Source: Ruminococcus sp. (GTDB taxonomy: Bacteria; Bacillota; Clostridia; Oscillospirales; Ruminococcaceae). Taken from it: a stretch of DNA of 44,710 bases. A program made the position numbers and the translations under genes. The notes under the pieces are model-generated. The model was given only the letters and a program-made list of their open reading frames with translations. It was not told the origin of the DNA and ran no database searches. The stretch lies in assembly GCA_029060305.1 (NCBI GenBank), contig JAIDUG010000040.1, positions 1-44,710 of the forward strand, in the 5' to 3' direction. This document shows, in pieces, positions 31,890-39,798 of this stretch. Every line of letters begins with the position of its first letter. Within the stretch, counting starts at the first letter, position 1.

Positions 31890-33734
31890 TCAGACTTCAG
31901 TGAAGTCTGCGTCAACAACGCCGTCGTCATTTGAAGAATTGTCCTGAGTTTCCTTTGTAAACTGTGAGGGGTCTATACCGTCTGCACCGTTTGGATTAGC
32001 CTGCTGGTACACTTTAGCAGAGAGGTCATAGAAAGCCTTCTGAAGTTCGTCTTTAAGGGACTTGATTTCACTCATATTGTTAGCACTGATTGCAGACTTG
32101 AGAGATGCACACTTGCTTTCAATGTTAGCTTTTTCGTCAGCGGAAACTTTGTCACCGAAATCGGCGAGAGCCTTTTCACACTGGAAAACAAGATTTTCAG
32201 CTTCATTTTTGGTGTCAACTTCTTCACGACGTTTCTTGTCTTCTGCTGCATACTGTTCAGCTTCCTTTACAGCCTTGTCAATATCTTCCTTTGACATATT
32301 TGTTGAAGCTGTAATGGAAATGTTCTGTTCCTTGCCTGTTCCCAAATCCTTAGCGGAAACGTGAACGATACCGTTTCTGTCAATATCGAAAGTAACTTCA
32401 ATCTGAGGGATTCCACGAGGAGCAGGAGCGATACCGTCAAGACGGAAATTACCGAGTTGCTTGTTGTCTTTAGCAAATTCACGTTCACCCTGAAGTACGT
32501 TGATGTCAACAGCTGGCTGATTGTCGGAATAAGTTGAGAATACCTGTGATTTCTTTGTAGGAATAGTAGTGTTTCTTTCAATCATCTTTGTGCATACACC
32601 GCCGGCTGTTTCGATACCGAGTGAAAGCGGAGTAACGTCAAGAAGAAGAAGACCGTTTTCAACGTCACCGCCGAGGATACCGCCCTGATAGCCTGCACCG
32701 AGTGCAACACATTCGTCAGGATTGATTCCCTTGAAAGGTTCTTTGCCGATAAGTTTCTTTACAGCTTCCTGAACGGCAGGGATTCTTGAAGAACCTCCAA
32801 CCATAAGAACTTTGCTTATTTCTGATATGCTGAGACCGCTGTCATTGAGAGCCTGTCTTACAGGACCCATTGTTGATTCAACAAGGTCTGCTGTAAGTTC
32901 GTTGAATTTAGCCTGTGTAAGTGTAAGGTCAAGATGTTGCGGAGTACCTGTAGCGTCAACTGTAATGAACGGAATATTTATATTTGAAGTAGTTGTTGAA
33001 GAAAGTTCAATTTTAGTTTTTTCGGCAGCATCTTTAAGTCTCTGTGCAGCCATTTTGTCAGAAGAAAGGTCAACACCCTTATCCTTTTTAAATTCGTCGA
33101 TAATCCAGTTAATAATTCTCTGGTCGAAATCGTCACCACCGAGTTTGTTGTTACCAGCAGTTGCAAGAACTCTCTGTACATCTTCGCCCATTTCGATAAT
33201 AGAAACGTCGAAAGTACCACCGCCGAGGTCGTAAACCATAACTGTCTGTTCTTCTTCCTTATCGATACCATAGGAAAGTGCAGCGGCAGTAGGTTCATTG
33301 ATAATACGTCTTACTGTAAGACCTGCAATCTGTCCGGCATCTTTAGTTGCCTGTCTCTGTGAGTCTGTGAAGTATGCAGGGACTGTGATAACTGCTTCCG
33401 TTACCTTTTCACCGAGGTAAGCCTCAGCATCAGCCTTGAGTTTCTGAAGAACCATGGCAGAAATTTCCTGAGGAGTATATTTCTTGCCGTCGATTTCAAC
33501 CTTATAATCAGAACCCATATGTCTCTTGATAGAAGAAACAGTCCTGTCATGGTTTGTGATTGCCTGTCTTTTTGCAACCTGACCGACAAGTCTTTCGCCG
33601 TTATTTGTGAAAGCGACAACAGAAGGAGTAGTTCTTGCACCCTCGCTGTTCGGGATAACTACAGCGTTACCGCCCTCCATAACAGCAACACAAGAGTTTG
33701 TTGTACCTAAGTCAATACCTATAATTTTTCCCAT
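31890..33734 (-). CDS. dnaK: Chaperone DnaK (Hsp70)
   Basis: 614 aa. It starts [21 protein letters not shown], and all three Hsp70 signatures are present: [21 protein letters not shown] and [14 protein letters not shown]. The nucleotide-binding domain covers ~1-365, the substrate-binding beta-domain ~385-500 and a helical lid to the C-terminus, which ends in acidic residues ([11 protein letters not shown]). It folds and holds client proteins with GrpE and DnaJ. GAAAGGAAG precedes the ATG. A small AATAAAG/CTTTATT hairpin lies upstream (33748-33770). Confidence 0.98.
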   Translation of the reverse strand: MGKIIGIDLGTTNSCVAVMEGGNAVVIPNSEGARTTPSVVAFTNNGERLVGQVAKRQAITNHDRTVSSIKRHMGSDYKVEIDGKKYTPQEISAMVLQKLKADAEAYLGEKVTEAVITVPAYFTDSQRQATKDAGQIAGLTVRRIINEPTAAALSYGIDKEEEQTVMVYDLGGGTFDVSIIEMGEDVQRVLATAGNNKLGGDDFDQRIINWIIDEFKKDKGVDLSSDKMAAQRLKDAAEKTKIELSSTTTSNINIPFITVDATGTPQHLDLTLTQAKFNELTADLVESTMGPVRQALNDSGLSISEISKVLMVGGSSRIPAVQEAVKKLIGKEPFKGINPDECVALGAGYQGGILGGDVENGLLLLDVTPLSLGIETAGGVCTKMIERNTTIPTKKSQVFSTYSDNQPAVDINVLQGEREFAKDNKQLGNFRLDGIAPAPRGIPQIEVTFDIDRNGIVHVSAKDLGTGKEQNISITASTNMSKEDIDKAVKEAEQYAAEDKKRREEVDTKNEAENLVFQCEKALADFGDKVSADEKANIESKCASLKSAISANNMSEIKSLKDELQKAFYDLSAKVYQQANPNGADGIDPSQFTKETQDNSSNDDGVVDADFTEV

Positions 33735-33788
33735 GATAAAATCTTCCTTTCTATAATAAAGCCTTATGACTTTATTGATTATTAATAA

Positions 33789-34316
33789 TTATATATCGCC
33801 TTGATATTTTCCGACTTTTTTAAGTTTCCGGAGCTTACGTGTAATATGGTTATACTCGGTATGCAAACTGTCATATTCTTTCTGATTTCTACATACTGTA
33901 ATTACTACTCTTGTCCTTAAAAATTCATACAGATGTATGCAATTTAATTTACGATTCCAGAAAAGTAATAATATATCGTGATATTCAGAAATAAAATCAA
34001 GAACAACTTTTACGTCATTTTCATAGCCTTTCGGTATACCAGCGAATACAACAGGGTTTTTATCAATTGATACATAATAAAGAATATCTTCAATTACAAT
34101 CATCATACTTGGAATATCTGTAAATAATTCCTGAAACTTTCTGCCCTCTGGCGTATCTGAAAATATATATCCGTTGCATTTGCCGTTATCATATATATAT
34201 GTTTCAACCGGTAATGAAAAACCCTTTATAAAATATGGCGAAAGACGAGTAAAAAAACATTCTTCTTCATCTTCTATCATCTGAATAAAGTCACGAGGTT
34301 TAGTTACATCTATCAT
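33789..34316 (-). CDS. Hypothetical protein inserted between grpE and dnaK, 175 aa
   Basis: I do not recognise this protein. It is soluble with an alpha/beta pattern: DVTKPRDFIQMIEDEEECFFTRLSPYF, strands YIYDNGKCNGYIFSD and YYVSIDKNPVVFAGIP, a helix-rich C-terminus with KEYDSLHTEYNHITRKLRKLKKV (possible coiled coil, basic). The ATG overlaps the grpE stop by one nucleotide (TAATG), so translation is coupled to grpE. Longer starts read into grpE and are rejected. It is co-transcribed with the heat-shock operon and under CIRCE control, but it is not part of the canonical set. Whether it acts with the chaperones is unknown. Confidence 0.8.
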   Translation of the reverse strand: MIDVTKPRDFIQMIEDEEECFFTRLSPYFIKGFSLPVETYIYDNGKCNGYIFSDTPEGRKFQELFTDIPSMMIVIEDILYYVSIDKNPVVFAGIPKGYENDVKVVLDFISEYHDILLLFWNRKLNCIHLYEFLRTRVVITVCRNQKEYDSLHTEYNHITRKLRKLKKVGKYQGDI

Positions 34317-34861
34317 TATACTGCAACTGCCACCATAGCCGGACGAATAAGTTTGTCGCCGATTTTGTAGCCTTTCTGAAAAACCTTGCATACATGATTG
34401 CTTTCGTAATCTGTGCCGTCCTGCTGACTGATAGCGTTGTGGACGTTGGGGTCAAATTCTGCACCGAGAGCTTCAATAGCGGTTACGTTCATTTTGTTGA
34501 GGAAATTTTTCAGCTGTCCGAAAATCATTGACATACCGTTTTTGAAATTTTCGTCAGCACATTCAGCTTCTAAAGAACGTTCAAAGCTGTCGATAACCGG
34601 AAGTAATTCCTCGATACATTTAGCTGTTGCATTGCCGTAAGTTTCCGTTTTTTCCTTTGCTGTACGCTTGCGGTAGTTGTCGTACTCTGCAAAGAGCCTT
34701 ATATATTTGTTATTGGCATCATTGAGAGCGTCTTCAAGGGAAGCGATTTCGGTTGCTGTATCATTGTATTCTGCAACAGCGTCGTCCTCGTCGGAAGTTT
34801 CCGGAATATTTTCCTCAGTGGTTTCCTCAATTTTTTCTTCATTTTTATTTTTTTTGTTCAT
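34316..34861 (-). CDS. grpE: Nucleotide exchange factor GrpE
   Basis: 181 aa. A long acidic N-terminal region (~1-50, KIEETTEENIPETSDEDDAV) leads to the dimerising coiled coil (~50-105; YIRLFAEYDNYRKRTAKEK) and the C-terminal beta domain, where the GrpE signature is visible in FDPNVHNAISQQDGTDYESNHVCKVFQKGYKIGDKLIRPAMVAVA. It releases ADP from DnaK. GAAAGGAGC precedes the ATG. It follows hrcA by 12 nt. Confidence 0.97.
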   Translation of the reverse strand: MNKKNKNEEKIEETTEENIPETSDEDDAVAEYNDTATEIASLEDALNDANNKYIRLFAEYDNYRKRTAKEKTETYGNATAKCIEELLPVIDSFERSLEAECADENFKNGMSMIFGQLKNFLNKMNVTAIEALGAEFDPNVHNAISQQDGTDYESNHVCKVFQKGYKIGDKLIRPAMVAVAV

Positions 34862-34873
34862 CTGATGCTCCTT

Positions 34874-35926
34874 TCACGACTGAGGGTTAATTTCTTCAGT
34901 CTTATCTGTTATAATAATGTCATCATCTTCTCCTGACATCAGAAATGAAATCTGTTGAGTCAGGTATTCGATATATGGAATAATCTTTTTGTAGTTTACT
35001 CTCATAGGACCTATGATTCCTAAAGAGCCGACTTCCTTGTTTCCCCTGCGGTACTTTGAAACAATCAAACTTGAATTTCCGATAGCGAAATTATTCTCAG
35101 AGCCGAATTTTACCTGTATTCCGCTGAAAGTATCGTCAAGCAAATCAGAAAGACTGTTTTTATGCTGAATGAATTTTACTACTTCCATTTTGTCGAGTTC
35201 GTCACACGAAAGAAGTTTTTCGCTTCCGCTGACTGTCAGCTCCTGTTGCCGTAAATCCTCTGAAAGTTCGCAAAGACCCATTACAAGCGGTGAAAGTGAA
35301 ACCATATACGCACTTAAAGAGGACACCATTTTATCAAACATTTCTTCGGAAAGTTCGTCAACAGAAATTCCGCTGAGATTTTCTTCAATGTAGTGTGTGA
35401 AAAATTCAAGCTGTTCGTGATTGAGGTCAAATTCAAGTCGGCACGCTTTGTTTTTAATACTTCCGTTTGAGGTTATCAGCAGAATCACATAAAGGCGTTT
35501 TCCCGTAGGAATAACTTCAACTTTTGATATTACTGAAAAACGTGGTGCGGAGTTTGTGACGACCGCTGCACACTGTGTTATTTCCGTAAGAGCTGTGGCG
35601 GCGTTCTGTATGAGTAATTCTTCAGGAGTATCCTTGTCGCCGAGCATACTGTCAAGATGTTGTTTTTCCTCGTCTGATAATGCGGAAGGATTCATAAGTT
35701 TGTCAATATAGAGCCTGTAACCTGCAAACGTCGGAATGCGTCCGGCGGAAGTGTGAGGCTGTTCAAGGTAGCCGAGCTGTTCAAGTACCGCCATATCATT
35801 GCGGATAGTAGCGGAAGAAACGTCAATATAGTCAAGCTTCGAGATTGCTTTCGAGCCGACGGGTTCGCCGGTTCTTATATACTCATCAACTACGGCAGAG
35901 AGTATTTTCAGCTTTCTGCTGTTCAC
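34874..35926 (-). CDS. hrcA: Heat-inducible transcription repressor HrcA
   Basis: 350 aa. The protein starts (V)NSRKLKILSAVVDEYIRTGEPVGSKAISK, the winged-helix DNA-binding domain, and ends with the dimerisation and inserted domains; a C-terminal SFLMSGEDDDIII segment is typical. It binds the CIRCE operator and represses its own operon; GroEL normally keeps it active. The GTG at 35926 is chosen because longer readings would begin inside the CIRCE operator itself (GTG at 35956). It is first in hrcA-grpE-orphan-dnaK-dnaJ. Confidence 0.95.
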   Translation of the reverse strand: MNSRKLKILSAVVDEYIRTGEPVGSKAISKLDYIDVSSATIRNDMAVLEQLGYLEQPHTSAGRIPTFAGYRLYIDKLMNPSALSDEEKQHLDSMLGDKDTPEELLIQNAATALTEITQCAAVVTNSAPRFSVISKVEVIPTGKRLYVILLITSNGSIKNKACRLEFDLNHEQLEFFTHYIEENLSGISVDELSEEMFDKMVSSLSAYMVSLSPLVMGLCELSEDLRQQELTVSGSEKLLSCDELDKMEVVKFIQHKNSLSDLLDDTFSGIQVKFGSENNFAIGNSSLIVSKYRRGNKEVGSLGIIGPMRVNYKKIIPYIEYLTQQISFLMSGEDDDIIITDKTEEINPQS

Positions 35927-35949
35927 GATTAACACAACCTTTCGCTTAT

Positions 35950-35976
35950 TTAGCACTCTACATCTCTGAGTGCTAA
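35950..35976. promoter_or_regulatory. CIRCE operator (HrcA binding site)
   Basis: TTAGCACTC (35950-35958), a 9-bp spacer, and GAGTGCTAA (35968-35976): a perfect match to the CIRCE inverted repeat. It lies immediately downstream of the -10 box of the minus-strand promoter and upstream of hrcA, so bound HrcA would block transcription. Confidence 0.98.
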
Positions 35977-35980
35977 ATAT

Positions 35981-36009
35981 AATTTAACACTATTATGCGA
36001 CTTTGTCAA
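35981..36009 (-). promoter_or_regulatory. Sigma-A promoter of the hrcA operon
   Basis: On the minus strand, perfect TTGACA (36009-36004), a 17-bp spacer and TAAATT (35986-35981), directly followed by the CIRCE element. Confidence 0.88.
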
Positions 36010-36086
36010 GTGTTTTATGCAAATTTGTTCATATTACTAAAGTTTACACTTTTATTGAATAAAATTATAGTAATTTTTTCATAAAG

Positions 36087-36123
36087 AAACAGCTTCCGCT
36101 AATGAACAAACGGAAAGCTGTTT
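36087..36123 (-). terminator. Terminator-like hairpin ending the SBP/permease operon
   Basis: On the minus strand AAACAGCTTTCCG pairs with CGGAAGCTGTTT around a 12-nt loop, followed by CTTTATG. The T-run is short, but the stem is stable and lies between the solute-binding lipoprotein stop and the hrcA promoter. Confidence 0.75.
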
Positions 36124-36169
36124 CAGAAAAAAGGAGGTTAATATATTAAAAAGTTGATAGCGTTAAAAA

Positions 36170-38587
36170 TCAGGACTGTTCGCTTATAAGGATTCCTATA
36201 CGGTTCTGTAACTTGTCAACAGTCTGCTGAGAAGTAGCCTCGCTCTTGAAATACTTTGTTACTTCTTCTACAATAATTTCCCTTACTTCGTCAGAGAAAC
36301 CGCCGTATACCTTGTCAGCTTTTTTGATATAGTCAACAACGAAATCTTTTTCTTCTTCTGTGAGAGGGTTGACGGTAATTTCGTGATTGTTTACCCAGTA
36401 CGTATTTTCGTATTCGACTTTGTTTCCGTCCTCGTCAAGATAGTAAGGTTTGTGCATAGAATCTTCTGCCCTCTGTTCAAATGCGGAAACACGTGAGGGA
36501 AGTCTGTAACTGTAACGGTCATTAGTCTGATATTCTTCTGTGAAAAATTCCTTTATAAATTCCCAGCAGGCATCTTTTGACGGCGAACTTTCAAGAATAG
36601 CCATAGAGTAACCTGTTGAAATCAAAGCACCTTTTCCGTCACTGGACGGCACACCTACAAGCGTTATATCTTCGTCGCCGAATGTAACTGTTTTCAACGT
36701 TGCAAATTCTGTCAAACTGTAAAAACTTGCGTCATTGAGGAGTGCCTTGTCATTGAGACACATTGTTTCCCTTTCGTTCCAGTATTCCTGTATTTCGTCG
36801 TCAGTAGCTGTTTCCCAGTCAATCTGTTCGCTTTCGTCAGGGAACTCGTTACAAAATTCGAGAATTTTTTTGAAGTCGTCGGAATTGAAGTTACATTCTG
36901 CTTTTTTGTAATCAATAAATTCGTCACAACAAGAACCTACAAGGAATTCAAAAACATTTTCCTTTGTGTTGCCGTAATTCATGAGTTGCATATCCGGATT
37001 ATCGTGCATAGTGTTTATAAGGTCGTCAATAGTCCAGTTTTCCTTATCACAGAATTTGGATTTGCACGCAACAGACGATACACTAAAAGTAGGTGACATT
37101 GAATAAAGTTTACCGTCAATTTCGCTTGCCTTTAAGATATTCGGCATAATATCGTCTTTTGAAAGTCCGTCATTTTTGTCAAGGTATGTGTAAAGGTCTG
37201 TAAACGTTCCTTTTGAGGCGAGTTCAGAAATGATGCTGTAGTCATAAGTGATAATCATATCGGGAGATTTGCCAGAAACTATATCCATTTTAAGTTGTTT
37301 GGAGGCGGAGTTGAGTTGTTTTTCTTTTTCGTCGTCCCATTCGTTATACTTGCTGTAGTCTGCAATTTTTATTCTGTAGTCTGTCTGTGACTTGTTGAAA
37401 TCTGTGATTTTTGAAGTTATTTCCGTATCGTTGTAAAGCATACCAACCGTGATTATAGTTTGGTTTGCGAGTTCGTCAGCACTGCGTTTTGTAAGGCGTG
37501 AGAATCCTGAAGTATTGTTTACATAGTCTCTTATGTACACAATGAAGTCGCCGTCGTCAAGACCGATAACGTGCTGTACGGAATCGCCTTTTATATCTGA
37601 ATCAAGCCAGTCGATTATTTCAACAGGTTTTTTATCTTCACCTATACCGTACAAAGAAGTGCGTGTACTTATGAAGAGATTATATTCTCCTGAACCTGTA
37701 TTAATGCTGTTTATGCCCATATAGTCGGTATCAAAAGTTATTTCTGCATCATTGAACTTCTTTGAATCAATATCAATAATTTCTATCTGTTCGCCCTTTG
37801 AGCCGTAACCTGCACAGTAAATATTTCCCTGAGAGTCAGTTGTGAAGTAGTTTACCCAGTGATTGCTTTCATTTGACTCAATTTTTCCTGTAATCTTTCC
37901 GTCCTCATTGAGTATCAAGTAATTTTCTTCTTCACCGCTCAGAGTGATTACGAGATTGCCGTCTTTTCCTGCAACGAGGTTATTTATGTATATTCCGTTT
38001 GCTGTATCGTCGCTGTATTCGTCGAGGTTTTCAAGCAGATTTTCTGAAACAACTTTTCCGTCAGAACCGAGTTTATAGAGCGTACACGAATACTGTGCGG
38101 CTTCGTTCATTGCTTCATAGTCGAAATTCTCATAATCAAAATCAGGGTCATCATAGTCAGGAAGTTTGAAATCGCCGTAATCAATGAGTGTAAACAACGC
38201 ATATATAAAGCCGTCGGGAGATACCGTTGTCCTGAGGTATGACTGTGAGTTTTCAGTTTTCGGGAAGTCAAGCGGTATTTCGTTGAATCCGCTGAAGTCC
38301 ATGTCTGTAAGGTAAAGACTGTAATTTTCGCCGTTACCGCCTAAAATAAGTACCTGTGAAGTGTCTTTTACCAAAAACATCTGTTCAATATAGTCAGCAG
38401 GGATTTCAACGTCCATATCTATGGAACTGTATGAATTTTTGACTACTTCGTTTGCAGTCTGTACCGGCTGAGTTTTGGTTTCTGTCTTTGAATCTCCGTC
38501 CTTTTTTTCACTGCATGAATATGCAGAAAGTACCATTGAAACCGCAAGTATTCCTGTTATTGAACGTCTTATAAGTGAATTTTTCAT
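36170..38587 (-). CDS. Lipoprotein with predicted propeller-like N-terminal region and C-terminal extracellular solute-binding domain
   Basis: 805 aa, about twice the usual solute-binding-protein length. A lipobox (LSAYSC, C25) shows lipid anchoring. Residues ~55-380 are strand-rich with repeated blocks of the style of beta-propellers (VSPDGFIYALF, LVAGKDGNLVITLSG, TTDSQGNIYCAGYG, VIGLDDGDFIVYI). Residues ~386-805 form a family-1-type solute-binding domain (ITVGMLYNDTEITSKITDFNKSQ, SGKSPDMIITYD, EIDGKLYSMSPTF, near-C-terminal STGYSMAILESSPSKDACWEFIKEF). It probably captures an oligosaccharide or similar ligand for the two permeases encoded upstream. GGAAAGG precedes the ATG. It is the last gene of a five-gene operon. 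Confidence 0.88.
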   Translation of the reverse strand: MKNSLIRRSITGILAVSMVLSAYSCSEKKDGDSKTETKTQPVQTANEVVKNSYSSIDMDVEIPADYIEQMFLVKDTSQVLILGGNGENYSLYLTDMDFSGFNEIPLDFPKTENSQSYLRTTVSPDGFIYALFTLIDYGDFKLPDYDDPDFDYENFDYEAMNEAAQYSCTLYKLGSDGKVVSENLLENLDEYSDDTANGIYINNLVAGKDGNLVITLSGEEENYLILNEDGKITGKIESNESNHWVNYFTTDSQGNIYCAGYGSKGEQIEIIDIDSKKFNDAEITFDTDYMGINSINTGSGEYNLFISTRTSLYGIGEDKKPVEIIDWLDSDIKGDSVQHVIGLDDGDFIVYIRDYVNNTSGFSRLTKRSADELANQTIITVGMLYNDTEITSKITDFNKSQTDYRIKIADYSKYNEWDDEKEKQLNSASKQLKMDIVSGKSPDMIITYDYSIISELASKGTFTDLYTYLDKNDGLSKDDIMPNILKASEIDGKLYSMSPTFSVSSVACKSKFCDKENWTIDDLINTMHDNPDMQLMNYGNTKENVFEFLVGSCCDEFIDYKKAECNFNSDDFKKILEFCNEFPDESEQIDWETATDDEIQEYWNERETMCLNDKALLNDASFYSLTEFATLKTVTFGDEDITLVGVPSSDGKGALISTGYSMAILESSPSKDACWEFIKEFFTEEYQTNDRYSYRLPSRVSAFEQRAEDSMHKPYYLDEDGNKVEYENTYWVNNHEITVNPLTEEEKDFVVDYIKKADKVYGGFSDEVREIIVEEVTKYFKSEATSQQTVDKLQNRIGILISEQS

Positions 38588-38618
38588 AGTAATGCCTTTC
38601 CGGAAAAAATATTTTCCA

Positions 38619-39785
38619 TTATTTTATATTTTTATTAAACTTTCTTTTTTTGTTCTCTAATTTTTCTTTTATATCTCTACGCCGTCTGTCTATGAAAATC
38701 GATATAGCACGTAAAACGGCAGGTTGTTTTTTTCTGAGGAACTTCACGCAAAGAATTGCAAGCCATATAATTGTAATTACAGGGACGGCAAATAGTAAAC
38801 GTCTGAAAAAATACAGAAAAGTCAGTTTGAACTCTGTGAGACGTGAAGCGTTTTCCCAGTAAGGATAGTTTATATTGTTTTTTATTACAGCATAATTGTA
38901 TATTTTCTTGAAAGCCTTTGCACGTACAGACGGTTCAAAACGTGTGCTGTTTTTTACTATTGAATATTTGTCGGCATAGTTTTCAGAAAAATGTTTTTTT
39001 ACTGTATTGTATGCGAAATTTTCAACAGGATTCGGCAGGACGGTTTCATAACAGGTTATCTGCCTGAAACCGTCAGAAGTCGCAAGCATTGTCGTAGGGT
39101 CTGTTGGTATTCCGGAATTGTTTCCCCCTGACATTGCAGAGATTTCAGAAGCTCCCTCATAGGAAATATATATTCTCGGAAGTTTTCCTATGCAGTCATT
39201 TTCCGGTTTGGTGGAAGGATTGTCAATAACTCCTGCTATATAGAATTTAATGTCATTTATGTATATGTTCATTCCTGCAACGTCATAAGCTCCGTAGAGT
39301 GACCACGCAAGATTTCTGTCAATGACCGCACCGTCCTGCATAGTATCATTTTCTGTGAAAAACGCTCCGTCAATCAGCATAAAGTTTCTGAAAGAAAAGA
39401 AGTCACCGCCTACTGCCGTCATTACAGCTTCTGAACGTCCTGTCAAATCGCCTTTGATTGTAAATGTTCCGACTTGTGAACTGTATGCATCTGAAAAAGG
39501 AAGATTTCCGTCTTTCATTTCTATCGAAGCGTCTTTCAGAGTGCTTATAAATTCCGCACGTACCGAATTTATGTTATCTGTTGTAAATTCTGCATCTTCC
39601 GAAAGAAAAGTGCTTATCTGTGCAAAATTTTCCTTGCTGTCATTTTTCCAGCGGTCAGCGTTTGAGTTGTACTGCTGTGAAACCGCCATAGACTTTCCGA
39701 CTACAGTAAGTATGCAGATTGCTATAATAACAATTGCGTTGAGAATTATTATAACTAAATTTCTGTATTTGCGTTTTGATTTCAT
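38619..39785 (-). CDS. MacB-core-like (FtsX-family-like) membrane protein
   Basis: 388 aa. One N-terminal span (~8-30), a ~300-residue exported domain and one C-terminal span (~328-352) followed by a basic cytoplasmic tail (KKQPAVLRAISIFIDRRRRDIKEKLENKKRK). The exported domain has the order of the MacB periplasmic core (VGGDFFSFRNFMLIDGAFFTEND, DGAVIDRNLAWSLYGAYDVAGMNIYINDIKFYIAGVIDNP). Typical MacB/FtsX permeases have four spans; here two are missing. The ATG at 39785 is used because GGCGG lies 8 nt upstream; an in-frame GTG at 39794 overlaps that site. It starts 13 nt after the adaptor gene stop. Confidence 0.78.
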   Translation of the reverse strand: MKSKRKYRNLVIIILNAIVIIAICILTVVGKSMAVSQQYNSNADRWKNDSKENFAQISTFLSEDAEFTTDNINSVRAEFISTLKDASIEMKDGNLPFSDAYSSQVGTFTIKGDLTGRSEAVMTAVGGDFFSFRNFMLIDGAFFTENDTMQDGAVIDRNLAWSLYGAYDVAGMNIYINDIKFYIAGVIDNPSTKPENDCIGKLPRIYISYEGASEISAMSGGNNSGIPTDPTTMLATSDGFRQITCYETVLPNPVENFAYNTVKKHFSENYADKYSIVKNSTRFEPSVRAKAFKKIYNYAVIKNNINYPYWENASRLTEFKLTFLYFFRRLLFAVPVITIIWLAILCVKFLRKKQPAVLRAISIFIDRRRRDIKEKLENKKRKFNKNIK

Positions 39786-39798
39786 CGACAACACCGCC

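Noticed and set aside
34874..35956. Longer hrcA from a GTG inside CIRCE
   Set aside because: The start would fall within the operator half-site and has no ribosome binding site; family members start at the NSRKL segment.
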